A stretch of DNA of 64,000 bases, taken from contig JAZQLQ010000026.1 in assembly GCA_045542735.1 (NCBI GenBank), positions 248,001 through 312,000 on the forward strand. The letters are read 5' to 3'. A program made the translations under genes and the position numbers. Under the pieces are notes generated by a model that saw nothing but the letters and a program-made list of their open reading frames with translations, was not told the origin of the DNA and ran no database searches. Within the stretch, counting starts at the first letter, position 1; every line of letters begins with the position of its first letter. Source of the DNA: UBA2882 sp045542735. GTDB lineage: Bacteria; Bacillota; Clostridia; Lachnospirales; Lachnospiraceae. Of the stretch, positions 61,852-64,000 are shown one piece after another.

Positions 61852-62763
61852 TTGAATACAGCATTATATGAATATTTAATATCACAGGTTCCGGCAGAGT
61901 GTGTATTGCAAAATGAATCCATGGCAAAGCATACGACCTTCCGCGTGGGAGGAGAGGCTGATTTCTTTGTGGAAATCGGATCTGCCGAGGAACTGTCCAA
62001 TATCATAAAGTATTTAAGACAAACCGACCACAAATATTTTATTCTTGGAAACGGCAGTAATCTATTGGTGGGAGATAAAGGTTATGAAGGTGTCATTCTT
62101 CATTTGGGTGACCGTTTTTCCGAAGTCGTGGTAGAGGGACAAAGTATCAAGGCTGAGGCCGGAGCACTTTTGTCTGTTGTGGCAAAAACTGCAGCCAAAC
62201 AAGGTTTAAGTGGCATGGAGTTTGCTTCCGGTATTCCGGGAACCATTGGCGGTGCGGTCGTAATGAATGCCGGTGCTTATGACGGTGAGATGAAGCAAAT
62301 TATCACAGAAGTAACTGTTATGAATGAAAACGGTGAGATTTTGACACTGGATAATGAGACTATGGAGTTTGGTTATCGGACCAGCATTATCAAGAACAGA
62401 CCCTTTATTGTATTATCAGCAAAGATAACTTTAGAAAAGGGAGATACAGAAGCTATCCGTGCCAAAATGGAAGATTTTGCTGAGCGTCGCAGAAGTAAAC
62501 AACCTCTGGAGTTTCCCAGTGCGGGAAGTACCTTTAAGAGACCGGAGGGTCATTTTGCAGGAAAGCTCATTATGGATGCAGGGCTTCGCGGATACCGTAT
62601 CGGTGGAGCACAAGTAGCAGAAAAGCATTGTGGCTTCATTATCAATATGGGAAATGCCACGGCGGCAGATATCTCCGAGTTAATGGAAGAAGTGGCAGAA
62701 AAAGTAGAAAAACAATTTTCAGTTACCTTAGAGCCTGAAGTGATTCGGCTTGGAAACTTTTAA
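61852..62763 (+). CDS. murB: UDP-N-acetylenolpyruvoylglucosamine reductase
   Basis: A 303-residue FAD enzyme that makes UDP-MurNAc for peptidoglycan. FAD-binding motifs FILGNGSNLLVGD and FASGIPGTIGGAVVMNAGAY are present, as are YRTSIIKNRP and GSTFKRPEGHFAGKLIMDAG. The start is TTG at 61852 with GCAGGTGGACAG as ribosome site; no in-frame ATG fits. Size is normal (type II). Confidence 0.95.
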   Translation: MNTALYEYLISQVPAECVLQNESMAKHTTFRVGGEADFFVEIGSAEELSNIIKYLRQTDHKYFILGNGSNLLVGDKGYEGVILHLGDRFSEVVVEGQSIKAEAGALLSVVAKTAAKQGLSGMEFASGIPGTIGGAVVMNAGAYDGEMKQIITEVTVMNENGEILTLDNETMEFGYRTSIIKNRPFIVLSAKITLEKGDTEAIRAKMEDFAERRRSKQPLEFPSAGSTFKRPEGHFAGKLIMDAGLRGYRIGGAQVAEKHCGFIINMGNATAADISELMEEVAEKVEKQFSVTLEPEVIRLGNF

Positions 62764-62789
62764 GATTAGCAACCAAGAGGAAGAAACAA

Positions 62790-63650
62790 ATGAAACTAGT
62801 GGTAGTAACAGGAATGAGTGGTGCAGGTAAACAAAGCGCCATGAAGCTGTTGGAGGATGCGGGATTTTATTGTGTGGATAATTTACCTGCGCCGTTAATC
62901 AGCAAATTTGTTGAGCTGGTTACCCTTCCCAACAGTGAACTTTCTAAAGTTGCCTTGGGCCTGGATGTCCGTTCGGATAAATCCTTTGAAGAAATCAACC
63001 AGACATTGGAAAACATGCGAAACGGCGGTTTGCAGTACAGCATTGTTTTTATGGATGCGTCGGATGAAATCCTCATTAAGAGATATAAGGAAACCAGACG
63101 TGTGCATCCCATTGAGGGAAACAGTACGGAGGAAAGCATCCAAAAAGAACGGCAGATTCTTGCAGATATCCGGAAGCAGGCAGATTATATTTTTGATACT
63201 TCCAGTCTTTTGATTCGTGAATTGAAAGAAGAGTTGGATCGGATCTTTGTGAAAAACGAGGCATACAATTCCCTTATGGTACAGATTATGTCTTTTGGTT
63301 TCAAGCACGGGATTCCGTTGGAAGCAGACCTTGTATATGATGTGCGTTTTCTTCCTAATCCCTTTTATATTGATGAATTAAAGAAGAAAACCGGCAATGA
63401 CAAGGAAGTGCGTGACTATGTTATGAGTTTTTCTGAAGCCGGAGAATTCTTGGATAAGCTGGAGGATATGATTCAGTTTTTGATTCCCAATTATATTAAA
63501 GAAGGAAAGTATCGATTGGTCATTTGTATCGGCTGTACCGGTGGCAAGCATCGTAGTGTAACCCTTGCCAATGCTTTGTATGAACGTATGAAGGATAAAG
63601 GTGATTATGGCTTGACACTCATGCACCGGGATGCGGACAGAAACAAATAA
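62790..63650 (+). CDS. rapZ: RapZ/YvcJ nucleotide-binding protein
   Basis: A 286-residue P-loop protein of the RapZ (YhbJ/YvcJ) family. The Walker A region is VTGMSGAGKQSAMKLLEDAG, with Gln in place of the usual Ser/Thr after the Lys. The family tail ICIGCTGGKHRSVTLANAL and the DVRFLPNPFY segment are present. It lies between murB and whiA; the gluconeogenesis factor gene yvcK, which often follows rapZ, is missing here. Confidence 0.93.
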   Translation: MKLVVVTGMSGAGKQSAMKLLEDAGFYCVDNLPAPLISKFVELVTLPNSELSKVALGLDVRSDKSFEEINQTLENMRNGGLQYSIVFMDASDEILIKRYKETRRVHPIEGNSTEESIQKERQILADIRKQADYIFDTSSLLIRELKEELDRIFVKNEAYNSLMVQIMSFGFKHGIPLEADLVYDVRFLPNPFYIDELKKKTGNDKEVRDYVMSFSEAGEFLDKLEDMIQFLIPNYIKEGKYRLVICIGCTGGKHRSVTLANALYERMKDKGDYGLTLMHRDADRNK

Positions 63651-63663
63651 AAAGGGTGAGAAT

Positions 63664-64000
63664 ATGTCTTTTTCCGGACAAGTCAAAGAGGAATTGTCAC
63701 AGATTACTGCAAATGCCAGACATTGCCAATTGGCAGAATTAGCAGCGATTTTCGAGTTTTGCGGCTATATCAGGGTAGCAGAAGGTTGTCGGCCTGTCAT
63801 AGGGATTTCAACGGACAACAAGACAATTTCAATAAAATGCTTTACATTACTGAAAAAAACATTTAATATATACACTGGTGTGTCCGTACGAAAAAGCGGC
63901 AGACAGTCCAAAAACATGACTTATGAGCTGTGCGTAGAGGATACACGAAAAGTAAAAGAAATTCTTATGGCATTAAAGCTGTGGGATGATGTAAATGGAA
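63664..64000 (+). CDS. whiA: DNA-binding protein WhiA (N-terminal part)
   Basis: The window holds the first 112 residues; the gene continues past the right edge. MSFSGQVKEELSQI, HCQLAELAAIFEFCGYI and a LAGLIDADG-like fold segment match the WhiA N-terminal domain. The start follows AAAAAGGGTGAGAAT. WhiA regulates cell division genes in Gram-positive bacteria. Confidence 0.93.
   Translation, partial: MSFSGQVKEELSQITANARHCQLAELAAIFEFCGYIRVAEGCRPVIGISTDNKTISIKCFTLLKKTFNIYTGVSVRKSGRQSKNMTYELCVEDTRKVKEILMALKLWDDVNG

Overview
The window looks like a chromosomal segment of a low-GC, Gram-positive gut anaerobe of the class Clostridia, most likely family Lachnospiraceae. The reasons are strong AGGAGG-type ribosome sites, the uvrC-hprK-ROK glucokinase-murB-rapZ-whiA gene order at the right end, a nadABC-niaR operon, feoA-feoB with a small Cys-rich partner, GH3/GH5 glycosidases and a very large Sec-exported RHS protein. 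The species assignment is an inference from gene content. I saw no rRNA, tRNA or CRISPR array.

Layout. 1-3.6 kb: a divergent AraC-type regulator (cut by the window edge) and a sugar operon coding for a xylose-isomerase-like TIM barrel, a PfkB kinase and a class II aldolase. 3.7-5.4 kb: a DUF2442-HTH protein and an RlmD-type RNA methyltransferase. 5.6-12.7 kb: an AT-rich accessory region with a HEPN-like protein, two decayed genes, a Cys-His-Asp hydrolase-like protein, a two-gene membrane module, a relaxase remnant, an LRR lipoprotein and a self-regulated HTH/ORF6N module. 12.7-24.7 kb: housekeeping genes (GNAT, glycosyltransferase, nadABC-niaR, HD phosphohydrolase, GT-C-like membrane protein, Fe-S aldo/keto reductase, xpt-pbuX, a zinc-ribbon membrane protein). 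24.7-27.8 kb: an iron-uptake locus (DtxR-family repressor, feoA, feoB, feoB-associated small protein). 27.8-29.7 kb: a cytosolic GH5 enzyme with a divergent AraC regulator.

29.7-44.4 kb is the most unusual part: a polymorphic-toxin island. A 3211-residue secreted RHS protein ends in a variable toxin-like domain followed by a candidate immunity gene. Next comes an orphan GIY-YIG-like toxin tip broken by one stop codon, with its own Imm26-like gene. Then comes a second, promoterless copy of the RHS core with a phage-type lysozyme tip (broken by a TA-repeat frameshift) and a candidate lipoprotein immunity gene. A 54-nt repeat follows two of the immunity genes, and a 140-nt foldback element lies in front of the second core copy. 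This is the architecture expected of a stock of spare toxin tips that can be recombined onto the expressed RHS trunk.

44.5-64 kb: a CcdA-thioredoxin fusion, an acyltransferase pair, azlCD, a radical SAM activase, UPF0213, a GGDEF protein, a chemotaxis receptor, a GH3 beta-glucosidase, ftsH, uvrC, hprK, glucokinase, murB, rapZ and the start of whiA. No gene-free stretch over about 300 bases remains once the pseudogenes are counted.
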